Positions 37,060 to 47,449 of a stretch of 64,000 bases of DNA are shown here, piece after piece (within the stretch, counting starts at the first letter, position 1; each line of letters starts with the position of its first letter). The DNA lies in assembly GCA_050084515.1 (NCBI GenBank), contig CM114271.1, forward strand, positions 33,604,001 to 33,668,000, read 5' to 3'. Under the pieces are notes generated by a model that did not search any database, was not told the origin of the DNA, and saw nothing but the letters and a program-made list of their open reading frames with translations. Origin of the DNA: Blasia pusilla (Eukaryota; Marchantiophyta; Marchantiopsida; Blasiales). Position numbers and translations under genes: made by a program.

Positions 37060-38132
37060 GTGTTTTGAAGTGGAGGAGTGAGCAATTTTATTTTCCATCG
37101 ACTACACTCCAACTTGCCAATAATATTTAAACAACGAGACTCAACCACAAGCGACTTGCATTGCTCTTCTATTGACACAATCTGCACTTCACATATTTGG
37201 TACTCCAATATCACCATTGCACATGTTGTGATTTTTTTAACTATTGCAGAATGCGAAAAAAGAGGCTTTTTACAACACTACAAATATCAACATTCATATT
37301 CAACAGTTATAGAGAGGGATTGTCAAAAGTGTAGTTGCTTATTACTACAGAGTGCACAAAGAGGAGGCTTTGTTCAGAGATAGTGCATCCTCTATCTGCA
37401 TAGCACATACATGCTAACTAATGCATGAATGAGAATTTTTCTTAGAGTGCTACATTTTCAATAAGAGTGGGAAAGAGAAAAGGAAATTTAAGTATGAGAG
37501 GATAAGAGAGATAAGGATAAATTTTCAACATAGAGTCGTACATCTTTAGGATGGGAAGTTTGATAAAGAAAAAATTTGAAGGTTTAACTTTCAAGAAAAG
37601 GGGAAGAAAGATACAATTTATTTTTTCAATAGAAGAGGGAAAAAGACAAAGGAATAATTTTTTTTCAACAAGGGAAGACTTATGAAGAATTTTTTAAGTC
37701 CTTTGTGTAGGAGTAATGTAGAATTAGAGGCTCTCTCTCTTTCTCTGTGTTTGTTTGTTGGTCTTGCGGGCAAGCTCTCTAGTACTATGACAACAAGGAG
37801 TGGCTCATGAAATGGGACATCTCAATTGATGACCTACCCATGGTCATCAACTAGGATCTGGCCAAACAACAACAAAGCAATTACATCTCCACCAAAGGCT
37901 TTGGGAGACTAGGGGGAATGCATCTCACAAAAATGGAGAAAGAATGAGGTGCTACCAGACCCTCATGGCAGATCCGTGCAACAAGCCTCTTACATCTTTG
38001 CCACCATTCCCACTAACTTACATCATACATTAGTGAGATTTAGATGTGGCTCAACTGCCCTTGAGATTAAGAAAGAAAATTCTTACAGAACAAAAGAGAG
38101 GCTATATTATTTAGATTTTGCAACTCGGGGCT

Positions 38133-38501
38133 CTATCATGACCATACGGATTATGTCGTAGAGTATAGTGTGCTAGTAGAGGCCATACCTTATGTAGGGC
38201 CGTAGTATCTAGGTAGAGATGCGGTTTCATACATAGGGTTGAGGGTTACTCAATTGAGGGTGACTTTTCCAGTAGGGCCCGCTCTTAGGTTGGAGGATAT
38301 AGTGTGGAGTGCACTCAAAGAACAGTTAGTTCTTTGAGTTGAGCCTGTTGCATTGGGAGTTAGCCTTGGTAGTGAGTAGAGCTCTTGGCTATGGTGGTTC
38401 TCGCAAGCTTCGACCTGGATTCTCCCATCGTGGAGTGGGTTTGGCTCAATTGTATGTGATTCTATACGTGTTTTATGATAGTAGGTCTTTCACGGATTTC
38501 A
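38133..38501 (+). repeat. Left LTR-like repeat L (369 bp)
   Basis: About 95.6% identical to 47450-47816. It contains a perfect 11-bp hairpin (arms ACTCAAAGAAC and GTTCTTTGAGT, 5-nt loop) at 38313-38339, preserved in the right copy. It lacks the A repeat that precedes the right copy, and starts CTATCATGACC rather than TG. Differences between the copies are 15 transitions, 1 transversion and one 2-bp gap by eye. Confidence 0.85.
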
Positions 38502-39978
38502 CTCAAAGAACTAGAGTAGATTGATGGTAGCTTTGATTGTGGATAAGTAGGATCTGGTTAGGGCTGATTGTGTACTCAGCCGTGGATGTTCGTGGCTTGT
38601 GGCCTATGTTGGAGTTGGGAATCTGGTGCGTGGTTGGTTAGGAAAGAAGTGCCTTACTGAGAGCTTTCCAACGCGCTTTAGATCGCCGGATTTTTTCAAG
38701 GGAGTTGGAAGTTATCAAGGATGGAAGATTCTGGTTCGTGTTCGACGGTTTTCTGATGTGGAGAGCTTGGAGTGCGGAAGCTCTGTTGAAGTTCATCCAG
38801 ATCGGGTGAGAGTTACTTGTATTGTGATCTCATGTGAAGCTTGTGGAGCGTTGCGGATTTTTGTGTGCATGAATCTAGGCGGAGCGTTGTCGGATTTGCG
38901 ATTCTGGAGGTGTATGGACAACAAGTTTGTCTGATTTTAAGCTCGGAGTACAGAGCTTGATTGTAGCTAATTTTTTGTGGAGAGATAGCTATGGTGGTCA
39001 ATTAAATTCTGGTTGAAATAGATTCAATTTTTGTTGAGGATTTGTGGAGTAATTGCTGATCAAAATTTGACGGAGTAGCTCAAGGTGTGGCTATGGTAAA
39101 CAGCAGATCGGAGGGGCTAGTTGGTTGGTGACTCCTCCGTTGTTGGAGACGCCTATCCCATTGGGGGCGCCCTGGTTGGGCCTCTCTCCATAGCGAAGCA
39201 TGGCGAACGGGGCATGTCTCGAGCATTTTGAGGCTTCGAGGCAACTCGTGGTAGCTCGGGGCGAGTGGGCGTGAGAGGTGGAGTAAGGAGCAAGGAGCAA
39301 GCAAGCAAGCATGCTTGCTTGGGCGTGAGGCAGTTTTTGCAGGATTTGTGATTTTGAGTGTTGCAAAAGTGATCACCCATCTTTGGGCTATTCTACCTGG
39401 AAGACGCTTAACTGCTGAGTTCTTAACTTTGCCAGTGTACACACTAGTGTAGCTCATTTGGTGCTGTTCGGAGATGTGTTAGGCGCTTTATGCATCTCAG
39501 GTTTTTGGTTGATGGACCTCTAGCGCATAGTACGATGTAGCCTCTCCATGCAGGTGATATTTTCAGGTGCTGCGAGTCCGACTAGCACGTCATCGACCCG
39601 CGGCGGAGTAGCTATTGCGTTAAAATTTTGTAGTGGGTTCTGTGGATTCAAGGGGCGCCACGTTTGGTGGATTGTATTACCTTGATTTCCATATACGATT
39701 GGATTGTCGTTGGACTTCTTGTGTTTGGATCCCCTCCATTATTGCTTCTTGCTTGCGCGTCCATTGTTAGGGTTGACGCTGATTTCCAGAGTAGTGTTAC
39801 TCCTGTGTGCTACCGGTAGTGAGGCTCGAGTGATGACCAGTAGACCGTGGGAGGCTTCTTGTGGTGATGACATGTTAAGTTGCCTACACCCATAGCTAGT
39901 AGAGCTAGAATGGTATAGCGACATCGACGTCACTTGGTTACTTAGTGGTGGTAATTTGGTGGTGGTGCGGCATCGGCG
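38502..39978 (+). other. Leader between left repeat and gag
   Basis: About 1.5 kb with no conserved protein. It holds a stretch (about 38650-38820) of the GCTTTCCAACGCG type common in plant LTR-retrotransposon LTRs and leaders. TGGTATAGCGAC at 39913-39924 is a weak match to a tRNA-iMet primer-binding site (TGGTATCAGAGC). If that is the primer site, the original left LTR reached nearly to 39.9 kb and was longer than the part shared with the right copy. Confidence 0.4.
39302..39321. repeat. Perfect 20-bp palindrome
   Basis: CAAGCAAGCATGCTTGCTTG, self-complementary, in the leader of the gypsy element. Confidence 0.9.
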
Positions 39979-41425
39979 TTGGTCATCACAAAGTTGTCTG
40001 GTGGTCTGGTTGGGGACCATGGTGCGGACAGTGGTGGTTTCATACGGAGTGGATTGAGGTATCGGCTACCTTTTCCACGCCGGCGGTTGATGAAAGAGGG
40101 AGGCGAGGGTGTTCCAAATACCGAGTCTTCTACGTTGTTATCAAGTGTTGCAGCTCCATTGATTTGGGACATGGATGGGATATATGGGGCCATGAAGGGC
40201 CCACGACGATACTCGGGTGCAGTGGGCACCATTGAGTTGGAGGACTTCATGCAGGAGTTTGATACGTGGTGTGATATGCAGATGTTGTGGAACGCCACGT
40301 TGTTTACACCCTTCTTGGCTTGGAAGGGGTTGTTTCAGCACTTGGAGGGACCACCCATGGATGATTACCATGAGTTTAGGAAGGACCATGTTGTTGAGAT
40401 TAAGGCGTGGAGACAATATTGGTCTCCAGGATATGTGTCTATCATCCATGGTGGTATTGGTAGTAGTGCTTCTACTATGCCAGCCAGCCCAACGTTGAGT
40501 GGTACGAGTACGAGCCGTAGTGGGGGTACCAGTGGAGTTACCCATGGAGGTACCAATGGGGGTACTAGTGGAGGTACTAGTGCCCCACCATCGTTCAGCC
40601 CGATTACAGAGTTCTTCAAGAGGTTGAAGAAGAACTATCAGGGAGTGAAGACAGAGAAGTTGAGGAGTCTTCAGGAATTTGAGCGAAAGACAGGTGAGAG
40701 TCTTCGTGAGGCATACACTCGAATGCGACGCTTGATTTCAGTTACCCAGGGTATGACTGAGGCTTAGGCAATCCAGTTTTGGTATGGGATCTTGAACAGA
40801 GAATTGCGCCGTAGGCTACGTGATGCTACTCTTATGAGTGATGATTCACCCATATTGACCCATGTGTTTGCTCTATCTGAGAAGATTGAGCTTAACATGG
40901 TGAAGGAGAGAGTGGTGACATCCGCATTCAGTAGGGATAAAACTACTACTTCTCGTGTTCAGCAGACCCACCTCACAGTCTCGTAGTAGTGGTGGTGGTA
41001 GTAGTAGTGGGAGTCGTGGGGGGTACACACGACCTCAGTCAGGTCCTAGAGGGACACTTGCGCAGAGACCATTGCCTTCATTTGCTGCCTTGCAGCAAGG
41101 ACAATCATGTTGGACATGTGGAGGTGATCATGTTAGGAGGTTTTGTCCCCAAGAGGATGGGAGGCGGACTTTGGAGGATGGGCCTCAATCGGCCCCAACT
41201 CAGTGTGATCATTGTGGGAGACCAGGTCATCCTCGAGAGCGTTGCTTTGATCTTCATCCAGAGTTGAGATCAGGCCGTGGCCGTGGTGGAGTAGCTCCGA
41301 GAGGCCGAGGTGGTAGAGGTGGTAGGGGTGGTAGAGGTGGACCAGTGGTTGGAGAGCCTACGGTGGCCACCCCTACCACTACGACAGAGTCAGCTATGGC
41401 TGCCAGGATTGAGCAGTTGGAGTAG
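39979..41425 (+). pseudogene. gag, zinc-knuckle nucleocapsid with RGG tail (broken)
   Basis: Structural protein of the gypsy element that packages element RNA. The capsid-like part runs from about 40200 (LEDFMQEFDTWCDMQML) to ITEFFKRLKKNYQG and LREAYTRMRRL near 40740, with a Gly/Thr/Ser-rich linker between. An in-frame TAG at 40765 interrupts it, and a frame change near 40950 moves it to the second frame. There two zinc knuckles follow: CWTCGGDHVRRFC (CX2CX3HX4C, one residue short) and CDHCGRPGHPRERC (canonical CX2CX4HX4C). They are followed by an RGG box. TAG at 41423 ends this stretch. The true start is uncertain; the ATG at 39979 is simply the first in frame. Confidence 0.85.
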
Positions 41426-42868
41426 AAGTTGGCTACTATGGCTGGTATCCAACATAGATCAAGTTCGGGAGCAGGGGCTTCCACCTCTTCTGGAGGGGAT
41501 GACCTCTCTTATATGGCAAGTGCAGCACAGGTTGAGGCATCAGCTGCAGTTACGAGAGGAGCCACTTGAGCGTCAGAGCCACGTGGTGCTACTGTGGAGT
41601 TGGACCTATAGAGGGGTGAGGTTGGGAGGCAGGCTAGGCTTCCCCAATCATTCTTGTTGTCTGAGGTGCTTAGGACTCCATCCATGGTTCCTACGCAGCC
41701 TATTGAGCCTACAGTGGGGATTGAGGCATCTACATCGCGTGTAGTAGACACGGATGGAGCATCCAGTGCAGTATTGTGGATGGCAACTTTAGTGTTGGGA
41801 TCCCCATTGTTTTCGGCCACGGAGCTGATGGCTTTAGGAGTTGACTTAGCTCCTGTATTTCAGCTAGCAGCCACGTTGTGTGAACGTGGGGGTGTTACTA
41901 CTACATGTGCTAAGGTGGATGAGGGTGTTGCGGTGGAGCGACCCTCTATGTGAGGTGTAGCATTGAGTACAAGTGCTACTTGGCAAGCAACAACAGCGAA
42001 GATGGATGCATTACATGTCCGGCCAGCCATTGATCGTGAGAGGCTTACACCTGGTGTATGTATGTTGGACAACCGGAGTGGGATATTCCGATTGGTGAGT
42101 CCTATAGGATAGGTGTATAGACCAGATAGAGTCTTGTTAGACTTTGGTACCCAACCTTTGATGTTGGGAAAGGCGGCATGTATTGGTTTGGGTATTTGGA
42201 GGTCAGAGCTTGAGCCTTGCCCATTCCAGATTCAAACATCACTTGGAGGAGCCAATGATAGGTCTCAATTCATGACACGGGAGAAGTTTTCTGTACAATT
42301 GAGACCGGATCATGCGACTAATAGCTCTCGGTTGGGAGTACCTACAATGGTCACATCAGTCGAGTTGTATGATGTACTAGTTGGAGGAGCAGTATTGTAC
42401 CCGATGGGTTTTCAGATGAACTATTGGACTGAGACAACGTCTTATAGACCTGGTTGGCAGTCGGGGGATGGACGTATGAGCAAGGTTCATGTGAGATTTA
42501 TTTATGGGGCTCGACCAAGAGGGTCTTCCCCAACGGTGGTAGCATTTGTGGCTGGTTTTAGTGGAGTAGTCACTTGGCCAGGAGACTTTTTGGAGGGTAA
42601 TCTTTCTGCTATGGATTCTCCTGTGCATGAGGAGGTAGAGGAGGTCCCTAGTTTTGCAACAGTGGCATCCTCATCGTTGGATGTGCCACTTTGGAGTTTA
42701 GGCGGTGCACTACGGCAAGAGGCTGATCGCCTAGAGCAGGAGGCTTGGTGTGAGGCTGTTATACCTCACGAGGAAGAGGAGGCCCCACACCGGACTCCTA
42801 CTTCTGGTCTAGTTGGGTTATCCCCTTTGGATACTACACCCATTGTATGGCAGTATCCGCCGGAGGGC
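41426..42868 (+). pseudogene. Linker and retroviral-type aspartic protease (broken)
   Basis: Continues in the same frame as the zinc knuckles. A low-complexity Ala/Thr/Ser-rich linker (41426-42100) carries TGA at 41567 and 41951 and TAG at 41609 and 42110. After that comes RVLLDFGTQPLMLGKAACIG: the protease active-site triad reads DFG instead of the usual DSG/DTG. Conserved following blocks are LEPCPFQIQTSLGG, YDVLVGGAVLYPMGF and YRPGWQSGDGR. A ~100-residue acidic linker then leads directly into the methyltransferase domain. The DFG could be decay or a lineage trait; an intact copy would show which. Confidence 0.8.
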
Positions 42869-43790
42869 ATTTGTGTGTTAGATCTCTTTGGTGGGATTAG
42901 CTCTGGTTTGGCTGCAGTGTTGCAAACCGGTATTCATGTGCGGAGATACGTGTATGTGGAGCGAGATGAGATGGCCCAGAGAGTCTCATCTCAACATATT
43001 GGTCAGTTGATGCGGAGATATCATAAGTTGTTGCCGCCATTAGCTATTCGTGGGTACTAGCGTGCTTTGCCGTCACACATTGCATTGTTGGGGGCGCAGG
43101 ACCTTGAGAGGGTTGGTCCTGTGGATTTGGTGATTGCTGGATGGCCATGTCAGGGTCATACACCTGCTGGTCGTGGTGAGGGATTACACGACCCTAGGTC
43201 TCGATTATTTTGGGAGATATTACGGGTGTTACGACATCTTCAGGTTCATCATGCACGTGCTCCAGCTTACATTCTGGAGAATATTCCATTGTTGGGTGAC
43301 ACTCGGACCCGGATGATGGCGAGTGTTCATGAGGTGCGGTCTTGGATTGGACCAGGGGTGTTGTTGGATGCAGCGCGAGTTGGCTCACGTGCACATCGTC
43401 CATGCTTGTGGTGGACAAACTTGTTGCCTAGGGAGGTTCTACGTCGAGCATATAATGCAGTGCAACGAGATCCTTGCCTTACAGTGGATAGTATCTTGGA
43501 TACTGGGAGACTTTCTTAGGTGGTGAGGGTTATTGATCGGTCATCCATGGTAGTGGTGAACCGTGTGGGCCAGCCTAGGATGGCACTACCCACATTTGTG
43601 AGTTTTTCCTCGTCACATGCCTATAGGGAAGGTGGTCCCGGGCTTGTATGGGATTCTCATGTGCGATAGTTGGTGGAGCCTAACGCTGATGAGAGAGAGC
43701 GTGGGATGGGATTTGCTATTGGTGTGACAGCGGTTGCTTCCATTTTTGAGGCTTCACGACGTCATGTGTTGGGTCAGGCCATGGACCTGA
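42869..43790 (+). pseudogene. DNMT3-like C5 cytosine DNA methyltransferase domain inside pol (three in-frame TAGs)
   Basis: About 307 codons between protease and reverse transcriptase, one continuous frame broken only by TAG at 43058, 43517 and 43667. Motif I: VLDLFGGISSGLAAVLQTGI (AdoMet binding). Motif IV: DLVIAGWPCQG, with the catalytic Cys codon at 43148-43150. Motif VI: AYILENIP. Motif VIII: SRAHRPCLWWTN. A target-recognition stretch containing VRVIDRSS and LPTFVSFS follows, then DERERGMGFAIG and the motif IX/X-like RRHVLGQAMDLN. The motif order I-IV-VI-VIII-IX-X is the normal, non-permuted order, like DNMT3 and unlike plant DRM; residues around motifs IV and VIII also resemble DNMT3. 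It would have acted on cytosine in DNA, possibly the element's own copies. This copy cannot make full-length protein. A frame change follows at about 43790. Confidence 0.9.
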
Positions 43791-43791
43791 A

Positions 43792-45680
43792 TTGTTTGAC
43801 TTGGATTTTGAGTCTTGGTATGGCCGAGCAGCGTCAACTTTGGACTATGTCTGTGGGTCATCCACCCCTTGTGATGAGCTCGATGGCTACTGGGACGGTA
43901 GAGGCATCGGTTGGGGCGAGGAGAATAGTATTTTGCATCCTTGGAGTAAATGGGATGTAATGGCTGGGCATGTGGATTTGGTTGCTTATGCTGGTGGAGG
44001 AGTTATTTTCTCAGATGATGGTGTAGCTAAGGGTGTACCATCTTGTGAGGGGGTTGCGTAGGAGCCAATGGCGTCGTCCTCTCCCTCTACTGTGCTAGTG
44101 GAGGAGACTTGGGAGCCATTACTTGGGCCCAAGCTTATGGGAGGTGAGAAACGACGCTTGACACAGTTCCTACGTGCTTATAGGAGTTGTTTTGCCTTTA
44201 GTATGAAGGAGTTGGGTGCTTTGGTTGGACCCGGTATACGGATCGATTTGGCTAGTGATATGCCAATATTTCGTCATCCCTACCGATATTGTGATATGGA
44301 GAGGGACCTGATTCAGAGTAGGACATTGGACCTTTTGGAGGCTGGATTAGTGGAGTTGTCGCATGGAGAGTATGCATCAGCCACTCTCATGCCTGCTAAA
44401 AGGGATGTGCATGGCAACTACACGGATAGGCGAATGTGTGGAGATTACCGTCCTATCAATCGGCAAACCAAGGCCGATAGGTATGCAATGCCTACACTTG
44501 AGGAGATCTTTGATGTGGTGGGACAGGCAAAGATTTTCAGTACTTTGGATCTTCGGGCAGGATACCATGAGTTGCCGATTGGGGAGAGTGACAAGGCCAT
44601 GACAACATTTTGGGGTGTCAACTCTCATGGCAAGGATTGTTTCTACCAGTGGAAATTCTTACCCTTTGGATTGAAGAATGCACCTGCCGAGTTTCACAGA
44701 GTGATGGACAAGATCCTAGCAAGGTTGGATTTTGTTCGGTGTTACATTGATGATATCTTGGTGTTCACTAACACGGTGGAGGAGCATCAGATACATTTGT
44801 AGATTGTGTTTGAGCGGTTGAAAGCTTATGGTCTACGTTTGCATCCACGAAAGTGTAAGTTCTTCTATGAGGATGTTGAGTACTTGGGTCATGTGATCTA
44901 TCTAGGTGGTTTGGGAGTTCAGCAAGCAAAGGTGGAGGCTATTGCACTTATTCCACGTCCGGTAGATGTGAGTAGAGTTTTGGCTTTCATGGGATTGGCG
45001 AACTACTATCGGACGTATGTGAAGGGATTTAGTGCTATGGCAAAGCCTTTGAACCAATTGCTGAAATCAGATCAAGAGTGGCACTGGGTAGATGATCAGG
45101 AGAGAGCTTTTGTGGAGCTCAAGGCCCAGTTGGTGGCGGCGCCTATCTTGAGGAGACCTATCAGAGGGCGCCCATTTTAGTTACACACTGATTGGAGTAG
45201 GTTGGGACTTGGAGCGGTGTTGACACAACATGATGATGAGCACATGGAGTTTGTGGTGGTCTATGCAAGTTGTTCGGATAATGCAGCGGAGTCGCGCTAT
45301 AGTTCATATGAGGAGAGTGCTTGGCAGTAGTGTGGGCTGTGGCATACTTTAGGTGTTACTTGTTTGGCACACAGTTTACCCTTGTTACTGATCCCTAGCC
45401 GCTCAAGTGGTTGATGGAGTCTGACAAGCTTACAGGGAAGCTTGCACGGTGGGCTCTTATCTTACAAGAGTATGACCTCCAGTGATACATAGACCTGGAA
45501 TTGCCAACCTTGATGCTGATGGGTTGAGTAGGAACCCATGTACTAGCCAAGAGGATGCAACTAGGGCTAGATGGCATGGCAAGGTTGATGAGGAGATGGT
45601 GCCAGGTTGGCATGCATCCGCCTTTTTATGTTGGTTAGGGGTGGACTCTAGTATGGAGGACCACATGACATCTTACTCTA
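43792..45680 (+). pseudogene. Reverse transcriptase and RNase H (broken)
   Basis: Copies element RNA into DNA. A linker (LDFESWYGRAAS...) in the first frame ends at TAG 44059. RT follows with RMCGDYRPINRQT, STLDLRAGYHELPI, QWKFLPFGLKNAPAEFHRVMD and the catalytic CYIDDILVFT, then TAG at 44800 and KCKFFYEDVEYLGHVI. TAG at 45178 separates it from RNase H, which opens LHTDWSRLGLGAVLTQ (TDWS rather than TDAS). One-base losses appear near 45312 (in the YSSYEGECLAVVW block) and at about 45484 (before IHRPGIANLDADGLSR). TAGs also fall at 45396 and 45679, with another frame change between 45484 and 45679. The domain order RT-RNaseH-IN is diagnostic of Ty3/gypsy. Confidence 0.92.
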
Positions 45681-45681
45681 G

Positions 45682-47169
45682 TTAGAGGGTAGATGGCAGC
45701 CTTTAGATCCTAAGGTTGGAGATGGTGGTACGGATCAGCGTGATATTCATGATGATGCGTTGGTGTTGGAGTTCCTACGGACCAGTAGGGTGCCAAGCAT
45801 AGTGAGTGCCAAGGAGCGAGACCGTGTTCTTCAACGTGCTAAGAGGTATTGATTGGAGGGAACATATATTCTCCGTGTGTGGGAGGATGGTAGAGTATGA
45901 GTAGTGCCGCATTTGGTTCAGAGAGAGCGCTTTGTGCGACAAGCCCATGAGGAGTTGGGACATTTTGGGGTAAAGCGTACGTATAGCTTACTCCTTTGTC
46001 AATATTGGTGGCGTGGCATGCATACTCAGGTGCATCAGTTGGTGTCACGTTGTATGGTTTGTGACCGGGTGAGGGCATCATTCAATGCCCCTACACCACA
46101 GTTACACCCCTTGTCTATTATGGGGTTGGGTTACCGTTGGAGTGTGGACTTTACGGGACCGTCACCGTTGACTATACGACATCATCGATATGTGTTGGTG
46201 ATGGTGGAGCACTTCTCCAAGTGGATTGAGTTGGTGGCATTACCTGACAAGGCAAGTGAGGGAACGACATATGCGTTTCTTGGTAGAGTGCTTAGTCATT
46301 TTGGTGCACCAGCTGAAGTGCTGACCGACCAGGGTACAGAGTTTCAGGGTGAGTTTCAAGTCTTGTGTGACAAGGCGTTGATTGATCATCGGACCACGTC
46401 TCGAGATCATCCACAGGCGGATGGTTTGGCTGAGCGTGTGGTTCAGATGGTGAAGAGGGCATTGCGCAAGTATGGCCTACAGAAGGGGCATCTTGGAGAC
46501 TCGGATATTCAGTTGCCATGGTTAGCCATGGGGTATAGGTTCAATCGCCAAGCATCCTTGGCTTCCTTCTCACCTTATTTTCTGTTATACGGCCGAGATC
46601 CAGCCTTGCCAACAACAATTCTTTGGGAGTCTAGTAAGGTGGTGAACCTTGATGACCCAAAGATGTGGATGAGAGTGTGTTCTCAGCGGGTAGAGCTCTT
46701 TTGGAGAGTTATGCCAACAGCCTTTGAGAATCTTGCCATTGCTCAACACAAGGATACGTTGCGGTATGCAACCATTCGGGGTGGAGGTTATCGATCATTG
46801 ATTTGTAGGTTCCATGTGGGGGACTATGTCTATTTGCAGCAAATTGGACCGACAATGTTGGATGTGACGGCAGGCCGCACTATTTTACGAGTGCGCGAGG
46901 TGTTAGCTTCTGGAGTTCTCATGTTGGAGGGTCATGATGGAGTTGTTTGGAAGGATCATGTGCGTAATTGTGTGCCATATCATCTTCCAAATGTGGATGG
47001 TAGTGTTGACCCAAGCTTAGCCATGATACGTGCTAGCTTGAGGTCTGCTGGTAACGTAGCCCGTATGTTGGTGTATGATCGGTGTTCTAGGGGTTGGCAC
47101 ATGATGTGTTTGACTCCACGTATGGATGTTGTTCCTACTGGAAGGTGGGTTTGTCCTCGATGTACTTAG
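45682..47169 (+). pseudogene. Integrase with C-terminal PHD-like finger (N-terminal stops)
   Basis: Inserts element DNA into the host. The N-terminal part (LEGRWQPLDPKVGDGG...) is broken by TGA at 45850 and 45898; from 45904 one frame stays open for 421 codons. The HHCC zinc domain is AHEELGHFG...CMVCDRV. The catalytic core has WSVDFTG, LTDQGTEF and, 34 residues after that second Asp, the Glu of GLAERVV. After RFHVGDYVYLQQIG and a GVVWKDHVRN block the protein ends with YDRCSRGWHMMCLTP and VPTGRWVCPRC. This is the second half of a PHD zinc finger with five ligands visible; the Tyr of YDRC occupies a usual Cys position and the first CxxC is not evident. A histone-reading tail would parallel the chromodomain of chromoviruses, by inference. 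Confidence 0.9.
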
Positions 47170-47341
47170 GAGAGGTAGATGACTTGATCTTTGCATGATA
47201 TGGATTACAGATAGGCGACTAACGATGGGGCAACCTAGCACCCGGCCTTCTGATTCGTGCACCCAAGAAGGTGTATAGCATGTAGTAGATGTATAGGGCT
47301 ACCTGGGAGTTAGAGGGACCTAATCGCCAGTTAGGGGGGCG

Positions 47342-47446
47342 AGTTGTGGTACACTTGTGTTGGTGGATGCTCTCATCTATGTTATGTATGTATGTGAGTA
47401 TGGTATGCCAGCGATGTATGTTGTATGACGATGTGGATTCGCACGA
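47342..47446 (+). repeat. 105-bp repeat A1, left of right LTR-like repeat
   Basis: Starts AGTTGTGGTACACTTGTG directly after a G-rich polypurine stretch and is repeated as A2 at 47817-47921. TGTGGTACAC at 47346 could be the true start of the right LTR. There is no copy of A next to the left repeat. Confidence 0.85.
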
Positions 47447-47449
47447 GAG

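Noticed and set aside
43780-43800. Programmed frameshift between methyltransferase and reverse transcriptase
   Set aside because: A frame change is present, but the copy has several other indels and there is no clear slippery site; an ordinary indel is simpler. An intact copy is needed to decide.
40765-45680. TAG read as glutamine by a reassigned code or suppressor
   Set aside because: Twelve TAGs sit where Gln is expected, but the PMT gene ends with TAG at its family-typical C-terminus. The element also has TGAs and one-base deletions, so decay is the better explanation.
40141-46519. Many minus-strand frames of 70-134 codons across the gypsy element
   Set aside because: Shadows of the gag-pol coding strand; none has a domain of its own.
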